From Halostella salina (GTDB lineage: Archaea > Halobacteriota > Halobacteria > Halobacteriales > Natronoarchaeaceae): a stretch of 64,000 nucleotides of DNA. The notes below the pieces were generated by a model. It made no database searches and was not told the origin of the DNA. It worked only from the letters and a program-made list of their open reading frames with translations. Positions 8,398 through 18,098 of the stretch are shown one piece after another. Each line of letters opens with the position of its first letter. The stretch's first letter is position 1. The stretch spans positions 186,001-250,000 of the forward strand of contig NZ_RCIH01000006.1 of the NCBI RefSeq assembly GCF_003675855.1, written 5' to 3'. A program made the position numbers and the translations under genes.

Positions 8398-10656
8398 TTA
8401 CTCTTCCTGCTGGGCGTCGACGACCGCGACACCTGCGAGGTTCACGATGTCTTTCACCTCGTCGCCGCGCTGGAGGACGTGGACCGGCTCGTCCATCCCG
8501 ACGAGCATGGGGCCGATCGCCTCCGCGCCGCCGAGGCGCTGGAGCAGCTTGTAGCCGATGTTGCCCGCTTCGAGGTTCGGGAACACGAGCACGTTCGCCG
8601 GCTCGTCCAGGTCCGAGAACTCGTAGGTACCCTCGAGGATGTCCTCGACGACGGCCGTGTCGGCCTGCATCTCGCCGTCGACCGGGAAGTCGACCGCGGG
8701 GTCCTCGCGGAGGCGGCGGGCGGCCGCGCGGGGCTTGCGCGTCCCCTCGTTGTCGACGCTCCCGAAGTTCGAGTACGACAGCATCGCCGCACGGGGTTCG
8801 ACGTTGAACCGGCGCGCGAGTTCGGCCGTGTGGCGAGTCACCTCGGCCAGCACGTCCTCGTCGGGGTTCTGGTTGACCGTGGCGTCGGCACAGAACACGA
8901 CGCGGTTCTTGAACGTGAGCATGTAGACGCCGGCCGCGTAGTCGGCGTCCTCGGCGGTGCCGATCACCTGCAGGGGCGGCCGCAGCGCCGACGGGTAGTG
9001 GTGGGTGAGTCCCGTCAGGAGTGCGTCTGCGTCGCCCTGCTCGACCATGACGCTCCCGAAGTAGTTCGTGTCACCCCGGACCAGCTCGCCGGCCTCCGTC
9101 TCCGTGATCCCCTTGCGCTGGCGGATCTCGTAGAGCCGGTCGGCGTACGCCTCGTAGTCTCCGTCACTTGGGTCAGCGACCTCCGGGTCGAAGTCCAGCC
9201 CGAGCCGGCGTGTCGTCGTCCGGATGCTGTCCTCGTTGCCGAGCAGGACCGGCTCGGCGATCCCCTGGTCCTGGATCTGGTATGCCGCCCGGATCATCTT
9301 CTCGTCGTCGCCGTCGGCCAGCGCGACGCGCTTGGGGTCGGATTTGGCCTTGTTGATGACGACCCGCATCATCTCGCGGGACTTGCCGAGGCGGGCCTCC
9401 AGGGTCTCGACGTACGCCTCGGTGTCGAGTTCCGACCGGGCCGCCCCGGAGTCCATCGCGGCCCGCGCGACGGCGGGCGCGACCTCGAACAGGACGCGCG
9501 GGTCGAGCGGCTTGGGGATGATGTAGTCCGGGCCGAACTGGAGGGGCTGGTCGCCGTAGGCCTTCACGACGGCGTCGGGCACGTCCTGCTTGGCGAGGTC
9601 AGCCAGCGCCTCGGCCGCGGCGACCTTCATCTCCTCGTTGATCTCGGTCGCGCGCACGTCCAGCGCCCCGCGGAAGATGAACGGGAACCCGAGGACGTTG
9701 TTGACCTGATTGGGGTAGTCCGACCGCCCGGTCGCCATGATGACGTGGTCGTCGCGGGCGTCCTTCGCCTCCTCGTAGCCGATCTCCGGGTCGGGGTTGG
9801 CCATCGCGAAGATGATCGGGTCGTCGGCCATCGACCGGACCATCTCCTGGTCGACGATGCCGCCGATCGAGAGGCCGACGAACACGTCCGCGTCCGCCAT
9901 CGCGTCGGCCAGGTCGCCGCCGGGCACGTCGCGGGCGAACTCGCGTTTGTACTCGTTGACGTCGCCGGCCTGCGCGCGCTCCTCGGTGATGATCCCCGAG
10001 GAGTCACACATCGTGATGTTCTCCTTGCGCGCGCCCAGCGAGACGTAGAACCGGGCCGTGGCGATCGCGCTCGCGCCGGCCCCGGAGAAGACGATGTCGA
10101 GGTCCGCGAGGTTCTTGCCGGCGATCTCGGCGGCGTTGAGGAGGGCGGCCCCCGAGATGATCGCGGTACCGTGCTGGTCGTCGTGGAACACGGGGATCGA
10201 CAGCTCCTCGCGGAGGCGCTCCTCGATGGTGAAACAGGCCGGCGCAGCGATGTCCTCCAGATTGATCCCGCCGAACGTCGGCTCCATGCTGACGACGGTG
10301 TCGACGAAGGCCTCTGGGTCGTCCTCGGCCAGCTCCACGTCGAACACGTCGATGTCGGCGAACCGCTTGAACAGGACCCCCTTCCCCTCCATCACGGGTT
10401 TCGACGCCTGCGCGCCGATGTCGCCGAGGCCGAGCACCGCGGAGCCGTTCGAGACGACGCCGACGAGGTTCCCCTTCGCCGTGTAGCTGTACGCCTCCTC
10501 GGCGTCGTCGCGGATCGCCCGGCACGGCGCGGCGACGCCCGGCGAGTACGCGAGGCTCAGGTCCCGCTGTGTGTTCGTCGGTTTCGTCGTCGATATCTCG
10601 ATCTTCCCGGGCGGCTCCTCCCGGTGATACTCCAGTGAATCCTCGTCAAGTCCCAT
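8398..10656 (-). CDS. maeB: NADP-malic enzyme fused to phosphotransacetylase-like domain
   Basis: A 752-residue two-domain protein. Residues 1 to about 430 are malic enzyme: [35 protein letters not shown], the aspartate block [15 protein letters not shown] and the dinucleotide loop [13 protein letters not shown]. Residues from about 430 resemble phosphotransacetylase ([49 protein letters not shown]). The family decarboxylates malate to pyruvate with NADP reduction; in MaeB the second domain usually senses acetyl-CoA instead of catalysing transfer. The ATG at 10656 lies 26 bases after a TATA-like box, so the transcript is probably leaderless. Confidence 0.95.
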   Translation of the reverse strand: MGLDEDSLEYHREEPPGKIEISTTKPTNTQRDLSLAYSPGVAAPCRAIRDDAEEAYSYTAKGNLVGVVSNGSAVLGLGDIGAQASKPVMEGKGVLFKRFADIDVFDVELAEDDPEAFVDTVVSMEPTFGGINLEDIAAPACFTIEERLREELSIPVFHDDQHGTAIISGAALLNAAEIAGKNLADLDIVFSGAGASAIATARFYVSLGARKENITMCDSSGIITEERAQAGDVNEYKREFARDVPGGDLADAMADADVFVGLSIGGIVDQEMVRSMADDPIIFAMANPDPEIGYEEAKDARDDHVIMATGRSDYPNQVNNVLGFPFIFRGALDVRATEINEEMKVAAAEALADLAKQDVPDAVVKAYGDQPLQFGPDYIIPKPLDPRVLFEVAPAVARAAMDSGAARSELDTEAYVETLEARLGKSREMMRVVINKAKSDPKRVALADGDDEKMIRAAYQIQDQGIAEPVLLGNEDSIRTTTRRLGLDFDPEVADPSDGDYEAYADRLYEIRQRKGITETEAGELVRGDTNYFGSVMVEQGDADALLTGLTHHYPSALRPPLQVIGTAEDADYAAGVYMLTFKNRVVFCADATVNQNPDEDVLAEVTRHTAELARRFNVEPRAAMLSYSNFGSVDNEGTRKPRAAARRLREDPAVDFPVDGEMQADTAVVEDILEGTYEFSDLDEPANVLVFPNLEAGNIGYKLLQRLGGAEAIGPMLVGMDEPVHVLQRGDEVKDIVNLAGVAVVDAQQEE

Positions 10657-10681
10657 GGATGGAGAACGTCGCCATCCCCCG

Positions 10682-10688
10682 ATATAAA
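10682..10688 (-). promoter_or_regulatory. TATA-like box for maeB
   Basis: On the minus strand the sequence reads TTTATAT, 26 bases before the maeB ATG. That is the usual spacing from box to transcription start in haloarchaea when the mRNA has no leader. It is the only AT-rich stretch in the short gap between maeB and the M24-like gene. Confidence 0.6.
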
Positions 10689-10722
10689 CTTTGACGAAAA
10701 GACAGTTCGACGAACGTCGAAC

Positions 10723-11799
10723 TCACCGCGTCAGCACGCCGTGCCGTTCCACCGCCACGTCGCGGTCGACCGCGTCGACCTCCTCGGTCGGCCAGCGACC
10801 GGTCCGGGTGAGCACCTCGAAGCCGTCCTCGGTGACGAGCACGGTGTCCTCGCTTTTCGCCCCCTGAACCGTCGGGTTCCAGGCGTAGGCCATGGGCGTC
10901 GTGACGCTCGCCTCGCTGTCGGGCGTCGCGATCCACTCCCGGCCGGCGAAGCCTGCTGCGCCGCCCTGGTGGTGGTTTTGCCACTCGCCCTCGTGGCCGA
11001 CGGCGGCGTACGCGTCCTGCACCGCATCGAAGACGGTTCCGGCGTCGTCGCCGTTCCCGGCGGCCTCCCGGGTCGCGGCCAGGGCCGTCGCCTCGACCGT
11101 CATCGCGGCGTCGTGGCGCTCGTCGAGCCACGCCGGCGGGTCGAACGCGACGGTCCGCGTGAGGCTGGCGTGGAGTCCGTCGCGCTCGACGGTGACCGAC
11201 ACCAGCACGTAGTCACCGATCTCGACCTCCTGCGGGGTGTAGTGGCGGTACTGCTGTGCGCGCTCGCTCCCGCCGACGAGGACCACGGGTGCTTCGAGGT
11301 TCCGGGCCGACAGCGCGACGCGCAGGGCCGAAGCGACCTCGTGTTCGGTGTCGCCCGGTTCGACTTCGTCACAGACTGCTTCGACCGCGGCGGCCGCCGT
11401 TTGCCCGACCTCACGGTTCGCCTCGACGTCGTCCTCGGACAGCGGCATCCGTAGCGATGTCGGGTCGACGGTGTCGAACCCCGGCACGTCGAAGTCGGCC
11501 GCGGCCGGTTCGGGCGCGTAGGATCGCACGCCCTCGGCGAGCGAGTCTTCATACCACTCGGTCTCGTGGACGGCCACGTGGTCGGCCAGTTCCTCGTCCG
11601 CGAGGCGTGGCGCTTCGATGTTGTCCGTGACGACCGTCACGCCGTCACCGTCGTACCCGGCGGCGGCGACGCCGATGTCGGTCTCCCTGTCGACGACGTT
11701 GTTCCCGCCGGTGAGCCACGCGAAGCTGTTGGGTCGCGCGAACCAGACGGATTCCAGGTCGTTCGCCGACAGGTACGCGTCGAGTCGGTCCTCTCTCAT
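10723..11799 (-). CDS. M24 (Xaa-Pro peptidase/creatinase) fold protein, metal ligands mostly lost
   Basis: A 358-residue pita-bread-fold protein. The N-terminal half resembles the creatinase/prolidase N domain (FARPNSFAWLTGGNN), and the second half the M24 catalytic fold. In active enzymes the two metal-binding aspartates lie in iDxG and gDxTRT; here these are VSVT and ASLTRT. The His block reads GGAAGFAGREW and the first Glu block MAYAWNPTVQG, so only the last Glu (KSEDTVLVTEDGFEVLT) remains. It is therefore probably not a dinuclear metallopeptidase; a creatinase-like metal-free enzyme or a binding protein are alternatives. Reading frame and length are intact. Confidence 0.8.
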   Translation of the reverse strand: MREDRLDAYLSANDLESVWFARPNSFAWLTGGNNVVDRETDIGVAAAGYDGDGVTVVTDNIEAPRLADEELADHVAVHETEWYEDSLAEGVRSYAPEPAAADFDVPGFDTVDPTSLRMPLSEDDVEANREVGQTAAAAVEAVCDEVEPGDTEHEVASALRVALSARNLEAPVVLVGGSERAQQYRHYTPQEVEIGDYVLVSVTVERDGLHASLTRTVAFDPPAWLDERHDAAMTVEATALAATREAAGNGDDAGTVFDAVQDAYAAVGHEGEWQNHHQGGAAGFAGREWIATPDSEASVTTPMAYAWNPTVQGAKSEDTVLVTEDGFEVLTRTGRWPTEEVDAVDRDVAVERHGVLTR

Positions 11800-11917
11800 G
11801 GCCCGTACCTGACCGCACCCGCTCTTGAACCCACCGGACGCCCACTGGTCGTCAGAGCCGATTCGACGATCGAACCGGGCGACCTAAGTGCGCGAGCGCC
11901 CGAGTTTTACCGAACGG

Positions 11918-12994
11918 ATGACCTCCGACCCCTCCGGTGCCGACGGCGACGCTGCCGGTACGATCGGCGACGAACGCTTCCGGGGTCTCGCCGTCGCGAC
12001 GGCGATCACCACGCTCCTGTTGATCCTGATCGGCCTGTACACCGCCGTCGCCGGGTTCGGGCTGACCTGCGAGACGCGCTGGCCGCTCTGTGACGGCGCA
12101 GTGTTCGGCCTGTTCCCAGCGAACTGGGGCAGCTTCGTCGAGTGGTTCCACCGCCTCGTGGCGATGGTCACCGGCTTCATGATCCTCGGCCTGACTGGGC
12201 TGGCGTGGCGCGGCGGCCGTCAGCGCCGGGTCCGGTACGCGACGGCGCTGGCGACGCTCGTGCTCCCGAGCCAGATCGTGCTCGGCGCGCTCACCGTGAC
12301 GGAGTACGAACTGCTGATCCTCGCGGCCCACTTCACGACCGCCCTGCTCATCTTCCTGCCGCTCATCGCCGTCGCCGCGTGGGCGGTCGACGGCGGGAGC
12401 GCCGATGCGACCGGACGGCTCGGCTGGTACGCCGGTCTCCCGCCGGTCCTCCTCGCACTCGGCATCGCTGCGGCGGCGTGGACGCTCCCGGACGGACCCG
12501 CCGCCGAACGCGTGGGCCTGATCGCCGGCACCGCACTCCCCCTGGCAGTCGTCTCGCTCGCCGCCGGACCGGCGGTGCGGGCGCTCGACGGTCGCCCCCG
12601 TCCGTCCCGCGCCCGCACCGCGACCGCCGGCGCGCTCGTCCTGCTCGCCGCCGGGATCGCTCTCACGCCCGGTCTGATCGCCGCGTCGCTCTCCATCACG
12701 ATCGGCTACTACGCCGCCCTGCTCGCGGCGCTGGCCGGGCTGTTTGCCGCCGGCCTGTGGGCCGCCGACGCGGACACGGACGGATCGCTCCGGTCCGTTC
12801 GGCTGGCGGCCTTCGGTGCGACCGGGCTGCTCGCGGTCCAGCTGGTCGTCAGCCGGGTCCTGTTCTCCGCGAGTACGACGACGGTGCTCGCGGCGATGAA
12901 CGTCGTCGTCCTCGTCGTCGCGGTCGCCGTGTACCGACTGAGTGGGCGGCTTGTTCGCGGCTCGACGGGCGGTCGGGCTGCGAGCGGCGACTGA
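11918..12994 (+). CDS. ctaA: COX15/CtaA-family heme A synthase
   Basis: A 358-residue membrane protein. After an acidic N-tail, the first transmembrane segment is followed by TCETRWPLCDGAVFG, the cysteine-pair loop of CtaA, then FVEWFHRLVAM with the heme-ligand His, and AAHFTTALLIF with a second His. The second half has four further hydrophobic stretches, with weaker family likeness. CtaA oxidises heme O to heme A for cytochrome oxidase. A CCTAAG stretch about 30 bases before the ATG may be the promoter. It faces the divergently transcribed M24-like gene; no other oxidase gene is in the window. Confidence 0.8.
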   Translation: MTSDPSGADGDAAGTIGDERFRGLAVATAITTLLLILIGLYTAVAGFGLTCETRWPLCDGAVFGLFPANWGSFVEWFHRLVAMVTGFMILGLTGLAWRGGRQRRVRYATALATLVLPSQIVLGALTVTEYELLILAAHFTTALLIFLPLIAVAAWAVDGGSADATGRLGWYAGLPPVLLALGIAAAAWTLPDGPAAERVGLIAGTALPLAVVSLAAGPAVRALDGRPRPSRARTATAGALVLLAAGIALTPGLIAASLSITIGYYAALLAALAGLFAAGLWAADADTDGSLRSVRLAAFGATGLLAVQLVVSRVLFSASTTTVLAAMNVVVLVVAVAVYRLSGRLVRGSTGGRAASGD

Positions 12995-13161
12995 TACCGC
13001 CGGCGTCTCACCGTGTTGGCGGACTTGCTCCGCGCTGCTGCTAGCGAACAGGCGACCTCGGCGGACGCGAAGCGGTCGGTCGCACTACCGCGAACCGCTC
13101 CGCGACGGCTGGTCAGAACACGGCGAGGCTGGCCGCCCGATCCTGTATAAACCCTCGGCGG

Positions 13162-14607
13162 TCACATGAAGTCGTCGAGGCCGGACTGGCCGTCGTCCTC
13201 GTCGGGGTCGTCGTCCGTTGCGGTCTCGTCGGCGTCGTTCGCCGGGGCCCCGTCGTCTGAAGGTGCGTCGTTCGTCGACTCCTCAGCGTCCCGGACCGCC
13301 CCCTCGAACGCGCCGCCGGCGTTGTCCTCGACCGCCTCGTCGCGCAGTTCCCGTGCGTCCGCGACGACCCCCTCGACCTTGTTCGTCGTCTCGCCGCTGC
13401 CCGTGACGAAGGAGACGTCGCTCTCGTCCATGTCGTAGGCGGCGGCCATCTCGACCGTGAGTTCGCGGTTCTTGCAGTGGTGGGTCATCGTCGCGAGGAA
13501 GGGGAGGATATCGCGGCGCGCGGTGCCGATGCTCGTCCCGGAGCGCTCGGCTATCTCGCGAGCGATCCGGTCGCGTTGCTTGCGCGTCCCGCTCGTCCGC
13601 CCGAGCTTCGACCAGTAGCTCGGCGGCCCGTAGCGCGTCCACCCGCCCTTGCTCTCCTTCCGGGCGGCCGCGACGCCGGCGGTCATGTTGTCGCCGGCGT
13701 AGCGCCAGTAGGAGTAGTTCTGCGTCGCCCGCACGCGGCCGAGCCAGCGGTCGGCGTTCGCGAGGAAGCCGTAGGCGTCGGCGAGTTCGTCGCCGCGGTA
13801 GTCCTTCGGCATGTTGTCCTCGATCCAGTTTATCATGTCGTCGGGCGTCTCGTCCACGTCGTAGGAGGCGTACAGCGCTTCCTCGGCGTCCAGGTTCTTG
13901 ATCACGTCGTCGAGGAAGTCGAAGATCCCCTCCGTCTCGTCGCGCGAGCCCGTGACAACGTCGTCCTCGGTGAGTCGCTCGGTCTCCTCGGCGAGCGCCT
14001 GGAGGTCGTTGATCGCCGAGCGCAGGTCGCCGCTGGTGCTGTCGGCGATCGCTTCGAGCGCGTCGTCCTCGAACTCGACGCCTTCTTGCCGGCAGATGTC
14101 CCGTAGAACCGGGACGATCGAACGCGAGGATACGTCTCGGAACTCGATCTCCCGGCAGGCGTCCCGGAGGCTGTCGCTCATGTCGTAGAACTCGTTGGCG
14201 ACGAGCACGACCGGCTGGTCGGCTTCCTTCACGACACTCGTGACCGCACGGGAGCCGCCGTAGTCGGCGTTGCCGTGGAAGTTGTCGGCCTCGTCCAGAA
14301 TCAGCAGGCGGCGGCCGGACTCGCCGGCGGTCAACGTGCCGGTCCTCGACGCCTCGCCGGCGATCCGTTCGACCACGTCGCCCGTCCGGCTGTCGCTGGC
14401 GTTGAGTTCCATGACCGGCCACCCCATGTCGCTGGCCAGCGCGTGGGCCGCCGAGGTCTTGCCGACCCCGGGGCTGCCGTGGACGATGGCGGCCTCCCGG
14501 TGGTCGTCCCACGTCTCGGCCCACTTCTTCAGTTCGTCGCGGGCCTTGTCGTTCCCCCGGACCTCCGACAGCGTCGTCGGGCGGTACTTCTCGGTCCAGT
14601 CGCTCAT
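13162..14607 (-). CDS. rfcL: replication factor C large subunit
   Basis: A 481-residue AAA+ clamp-loader subunit. It begins MSDWTEKYRPTTLSEVRGN, the standard RFC start, has Walker A GSPGVGKTSAAHAL, Walker B LLILDEADN, and the sensor region CREIEFRDVS. The ATG at 14607 is fixed by this conserved start; the open frame extends upstream but is not coding there. The tail is acidic and ends GQSGLDDFM, a plausible PCNA-interacting (PIP) box. With the small RFC subunits (not in the window) it loads PCNA onto DNA. The gene faces the divergent CinA-like gene, 94 bases away. Confidence 0.95.
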   Translation of the reverse strand: MSDWTEKYRPTTLSEVRGNDKARDELKKWAETWDDHREAAIVHGSPGVGKTSAAHALASDMGWPVMELNASDSRTGDVVERIAGEASRTGTLTAGESGRRLLILDEADNFHGNADYGGSRAVTSVVKEADQPVVLVANEFYDMSDSLRDACREIEFRDVSSRSIVPVLRDICRQEGVEFEDDALEAIADSTSGDLRSAINDLQALAEETERLTEDDVVTGSRDETEGIFDFLDDVIKNLDAEEALYASYDVDETPDDMINWIEDNMPKDYRGDELADAYGFLANADRWLGRVRATQNYSYWRYAGDNMTAGVAAARKESKGGWTRYGPPSYWSKLGRTSGTRKQRDRIAREIAERSGTSIGTARRDILPFLATMTHHCKNRELTVEMAAAYDMDESDVSFVTGSGETTNKVEGVVADARELRDEAVEDNAGGAFEGAVRDAEESTNDAPSDDGAPANDADETATDDDPDEDDGQSGLDDFM

Positions 14608-14701
14608 TACCGGGGGAAGGAACGATGCGCGTTTAGTGGTTGCGGAGCGGCCGCCCCTGCAGCCCGTAAGACGTAGGCCCGTCCCCGCCCGACCACGTTG
14701 C

Positions 14702-15445
14702 ATGGACGCCGCGATCATCACGGTCGGGGACGAGTTGCTCGCGGGCGACACGACGAACACCAACGCCGCGTGGCTCGCGGCGGAGATCGCGGACCGCGGG
14801 AGCCGTGTCCGCCGCGTTCTCACCGTGCCGGACGACCGGCCGGTCATCGCCGAGCACGTCCGCGAGTGGGCGGCCGCGTTCGACGCCGTCCTCGTCACCG
14901 GCGGGCTGGGCGGGACGCCGGACGACGTGACGATGGAGGCCGTCGCGGACGCGCTGGACCGCGAACTCGTGCTCGACGAGGGGGAGCGCGAGCGGCTAGT
15001 CGAGAAGGCCCGTGCGTTCCGCGAGGAGAACCCCGAACTGGCCGAGGAGTACGATCTGGATCTCGACTTCGACGCCGCCGCGTCGCTCCCCGACGGCGCG
15101 CGGCCGCTGTCGACCGACGCGGGCTGGGCCCCGGGCTGTGTCGTCGAGAACGTGTACGTCTTCCCCGGGTTCCCCGAGGAGATGCAGGCCATGTTCGACC
15201 TGGTCGCGGAGTCGTTCGTCGGCGACGCCGTCGCCCGGACGGTGTGGACGCCCACGCCGGAGGGCGCGCTGGGCCCCGTGCTTGCCGGCGTCGACGAGCG
15301 GTTCGACGTTGCGGTCGGGAGCTACCCCGGCAAGGGGGAGACGCCGGGCCGACTGAAAGTCACCGGGACGGACGCCCGGGAGGTCGACGACGCCGTTGCG
15401 TGGATCGAGACCGAACTGGAGACGGTCGACGCTCCGGACGAGTGA
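14702..15445 (+). CDS. CinA-like molybdopterin-binding domain protein
   Basis: A 247-residue protein with the MoCF/CinA fold: AIITVGDELLAGDTTNTNAAWLA at the start and VLVTGGLGGTPDDVTMEAVA, the pattern of molybdopterin-binding proteins. GWAPGCVVENVYVFPGFPEEM is typical of the CinA N-domain. The length fits the archaeal version that lacks the C-terminal deamidase. Bacterial relatives hydrolyse ADP-ribose; whether this one binds molybdopterin or a nucleotide is not visible. The ATG at 14702 is chosen because the conserved first strand begins directly after it. Confidence 0.88.
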   Translation: MDAAIITVGDELLAGDTTNTNAAWLAAEIADRGSRVRRVLTVPDDRPVIAEHVREWAAAFDAVLVTGGLGGTPDDVTMEAVADALDRELVLDEGERERLVEKARAFREENPELAEEYDLDLDFDAAASLPDGARPLSTDAGWAPGCVVENVYVFPGFPEEMQAMFDLVAESFVGDAVARTVWTPTPEGALGPVLAGVDERFDVAVGSYPGKGETPGRLKVTGTDAREVDDAVAWIETELETVDAPDE

Positions 15446-15542
15446 CCGATTCGTATCGCGGTATCCGGTTGATCGCCCCGTCGGACCGGTTCCCACACGT
15501 CCAGAACGCTTAACACACCGGGAGTGAAAGCCCGGAAAACCG

Positions 15543-16160
15543 ATGTTCCCCGAGGAGATCGAGACGGAGCGGCTACGCCTGGTCCGCTTTAGCCGCGACC
15601 GCGTCGACCTGGAGACGGTCCACGAAGCGCTCTCCCGCGACGACGACACCGAGCGCGAACTCGCCCACGTCACGAAGACGCCCGACGACACGCTGAAGGA
15701 GACGTGGGACCGCTTCGTCGCAGCCGAGGAGAACTGGGCGGACGGCGAGAAGGCCCGCTACGCCGTCTACCCGCGCGAGAGCGAGGACGGGGCCGGCGAG
15801 TTCGCTGGCATGGCGGCGCTGACGCCCCACTGGGACCGGCGGAGCGCGCGGTTCAGCCTCGTCCTCAAGCGCCGGTTCTGGGGACGGGGGTACGCCGGCG
15901 AGCGCGCGATCGCGTTCATGGCGCTTGCGTTCGACCGGCTCGACCTCGATCTGGTGTCGACCGGTTACTTCGAGGGCAACGAGAACTCCCGGGCGGCGAT
16001 CGAGAAGTACGTCGACCGCGTCGGCGGGCAGTACGAGGGCCGCCTGCGGAACTGGGTGCCCGACGGCGACGAGGTGCTCGACCTCCACCGCTACACCGTC
16101 ACGAGCGACCAGTGGGCCGCGAACCGCCCGGACGACCGCGTGGTGTTCTCGGATGGCTGA
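15543..16160 (+). CDS. RimJ/RimL-type GNAT acetyltransferase, first of a pair
   Basis: A 205-residue GNAT of the RimJ/RimL subgroup: ETERLRLVRFSRD at the start, and the acetyl-CoA loop RRFWGRGYAGERAIAFM. A stretch CGCTTAACAC about 30 bases before the ATG may be a promoter. It is a close paralogue of the next gene: both contain FWGRGY-GER, then AIEKYVDR-GG-Y-GRLRNW. These enzymes usually acetylate N-terminal amines of proteins or small amines. The stop overlaps the start of the second gene by 8 bases, so the two are probably co-translated. Confidence 0.88.
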   Translation: MFPEEIETERLRLVRFSRDRVDLETVHEALSRDDDTERELAHVTKTPDDTLKETWDRFVAAEENWADGEKARYAVYPRESEDGAGEFAGMAALTPHWDRRSARFSLVLKRRFWGRGYAGERAIAFMALAFDRLDLDLVSTGYFEGNENSRAAIEKYVDRVGGQYEGRLRNWVPDGDEVLDLHRYTVTSDQWAANRPDDRVVFSDG

Positions 16161-16797
16161 CCTCGGGGACCCGGCCGGCGACGCGCCGTTCCCGGCGACG
16201 ATCCGGACCGACCGGCTCCGGATCGAGCGGCTCTGTCACGACGCCGTCGACCTGCGGAACTACTACCGCATCTGCTCGGGCGACGAGGACATCGAGGAGG
16301 TGACCGAGTACCTCTCGTGGGACCCACACGAGTCGATCCGCGAGACGAAGTCGTTCGTCGACATGGTCGAACGCCAGTGGGAGAACGGCGAGAGCGCCGC
16401 GTACCTGCTCCGCCCCCGCGACCCCGACCCCGACGCCGGGGAGATAGCGGGCGGGGCGGGGATCACCGTCGACTGGGAGCGCGACACGGGTACGCTCGGC
16501 GTCTGGCTCCGCAAGCGGTTCTGGGGCCGGGGGTATTCCGGCGAGCGGGCGGCGGCGTTCGTCCAACTCGCCTTCGAGCGCCTCGGACTGGATCTGGTCG
16601 CCGTCGAGCATCAGGTCGGCAACGAGCGCTCGAAGCGCGCCATCGAGAAGTACGTCGATCGCTTCGGCGGGAGCTACGACGGCCGACTGCGCAACTGGGC
16701 GGTCAAGGCCGACGAGGTGCGCGACCAGCACCGGTACACGATCAGCCGGGAGCAGTACCGGCGGAGCCGCGACGAGCGCACCGAAGCGACGGTTTAG
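16153..16797 (+). CDS. RimJ/RimL-type GNAT acetyltransferase, second of a pair
   Basis: A 214-residue GNAT with ATG at 16153, inside the end of the preceding gene. Motifs are TDRLRIERL near residue 20 and LRKRFWGRGYSGERAAAF for the acetyl-CoA loop. Sequence likeness to the previous gene over the whole length points to a tandem duplication followed by divergence. Its substrate is unknown. The stop codon overlaps that of the convergent GNAT gene by 4 bases, giving three acetyltransferase genes in under 2 kb, the third being of a different subgroup. Confidence 0.87.
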   Translation: MADLGDPAGDAPFPATIRTDRLRIERLCHDAVDLRNYYRICSGDEDIEEVTEYLSWDPHESIRETKSFVDMVERQWENGESAAYLLRPRDPDPDAGEIAGGAGITVDWERDTGTLGVWLRKRFWGRGYSGERAAAFVQLAFERLGLDLVAVEHQVGNERSKRAIEKYVDRFGGSYDGRLRNWAVKADEVRDQHRYTISREQYRRSRDERTEATV

Positions 16798-17282
16798 AGG
16801 TCGCGGGCCACCAGCTCACCCCACGGCTCGAAGCCGTGCCGGTCGTAGAACGCCCGCGCCCGCTCGTTGTTCGCGTCCACGTCAAGCACCAGTCTGTCCA
16901 GCGGAAGGTCCTGGTCGCGGGCGGTTTCGAGCGCCCGCTCGATCAGGGCGTCCGCGACGCCGGTGCCGCGGTTGTCGGGCGCGACGTACACCTCGTTCAG
17001 CACCGCCGCGTCCCAGATCATCGCCAGCCGCTCGGGCAGGACGAACGCGTAACCGACGATGCCGTCGCCGTCGTCGGCGACGAGCACGCAGTCGGGGTCG
17101 TCGGCGACGCAGCGCTCGACCCACGCGAGGTAGCGCTCGCGGTAGTCGTCGGTGAGTTTCCCCTCGTAGGCCGCCGCCTTGTCATCGCCGCCAGTGTTCT
17201 CGCCGAGGCCGCGCTCGAAGGCGCGCTTGCACTCCCAGAGTCCCGCCGCGTCGGTGTCGGGGTCGTACGCTCGGACCTCCAT
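16794..17282 (-). CDS. GNAT acetyltransferase
   Basis: A 162-residue GNAT, distinct from the two upstream ones. The conserved strand and loop are VLNEVYVAPDNRGTGVADALIERALE, and the end LDVDANNERARAFYDRHGFEP is the classic GNAT C-terminal pattern. The ATG at 17282 begins MEVRAYDPDTDA, a typical start; ten extra upstream residues are basic and unlikely. The acceptor substrate is unknown. It runs convergent to the tandem pair, and 67 bases separate its start from the end of the membrane hydrolase gene upstream. Confidence 0.88.
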   Translation of the reverse strand: MEVRAYDPDTDAAGLWECKRAFERGLGENTGGDDKAAAYEGKLTDDYRERYLAWVERCVADDPDCVLVADDGDGIVGYAFVLPERLAMIWDAAVLNEVYVAPDNRGTGVADALIERALETARDQDLPLDRLVLDVDANNERARAFYDRHGFEPWGELVARDL

Positions 17283-17349
17283 GCGTCCACCTCCGCGTCG
17301 CCCCGTGTTCACTCCCCCGGTCCCGGCGAGCGTCGCTGGGACGCCCGGG

Positions 17350-17994
17350 TCAGGCCTGCGACCGGCGCAGTCGGCCGGCGACAGCGACGACGCTCGCGAG
17401 GACGACGGCCAGCTGGTCGCCGTTCCCGACGACCGGGAAGATGCGCTCGGGGGCGGGTTCGTCGCCGCCGCCCACGTCCGCGCCGGTGCTGTTCGGCTCG
17501 GGGTCGACCCCGGTGTAGAACTGCGTCTCGCTCGTCGACCCGCGGGCCGACTCCTCGATGTCGACGAACGTCTGGACGATCCCGCGGTCGGTGGAGTAGA
17601 ACAGCTCGCCGTCGAACGCGTAGAACTGGTCGTGGACCGGGTACAGCAGGTTCACGCCGTTGAACGTCGCGTCCGGGACGATGCCGCCCAGCGTCACGGC
17701 CGCGACGGTAACCCAGCTCACCCGGACGCCGTACGACCCCCAGCGCTCGCGGAGCGCGGACCGCTCCCGGACGCGGGTGTCGTAGTAGACCGCCGCGCCG
17801 ACGGCGGCGGGCAACAGCAGGGTGTGGAAGGCGGCGCGGTGCGCGCCGATGACGACCCAGCCGACGAACACGTCGAGGTCGATGAACACGGTCGCGCCGC
17901 CGACGACCGCCAGCGCCCGGGCGTCGAACTCCTCCGCCAGGAGCGTGCAGGCGACCAGACCGGCCAGCGCGACGTGGAACACGGTCGATGGCAC
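17350..17994 (-). CDS. YdjM-like membrane-bound metal-dependent hydrolase
   Basis: A 214-residue membrane protein of the YdjM (LexA-binding, DUF457-like) family. A GTG start at 17994 gives VPSTVFHVALAGLVAC, the usual N-terminus of this family with an early His. FIDLDVFVGW and HRAAFHTLLLPAA supply the Asp and His residues expected for the metal site. A longer version from 18069 would run into the promoter of the divergent regulator. Several hydrophobic segments follow, and the C-terminal end may be an external stalk. A second, shorter member of the family is at 45.8 kb. Substrate unknown. Confidence 0.8.
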   Translation of the reverse strand: MPSTVFHVALAGLVACTLLAEEFDARALAVVGGATVFIDLDVFVGWVVIGAHRAAFHTLLLPAAVGAAVYYDTRVRERSALRERWGSYGVRVSWVTVAAVTLGGIVPDATFNGVNLLYPVHDQFYAFDGELFYSTDRGIVQTFVDIEESARGSTSETQFYTGVDPEPNSTGADVGGGDEPAPERIFPVVGNGDQLAVVLASVVAVAGRLRRSQA

Positions 17995-18068
17995 GGGGGT
18001 GAGTTGCGGCCCGGAACGTATCAGCGTTCGCCATGGTTCGTCGTCCGTCGAAGGTCGCTTTCGATACA

Positions 18069-18075
18069 CCTATTA
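18069..18075 (+). promoter_or_regulatory. TATA-like box for the XRE regulator
   Basis: CCTATTA lies 27-30 bases before the ATG at 18099, which fits a leaderless transcript. The region also serves the divergent membrane hydrolase gene. Confidence 0.5.
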
Positions 18076-18098
18076 CCCGATCGGCCGACCGGCGAGCC

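Noticed and set aside
12995-13161. Short frames between ctaA and rfcL
   Set aside because: Only short non-acidic frames; the gap of 167 bases is between convergent genes and shows no RNA structure that I could support.
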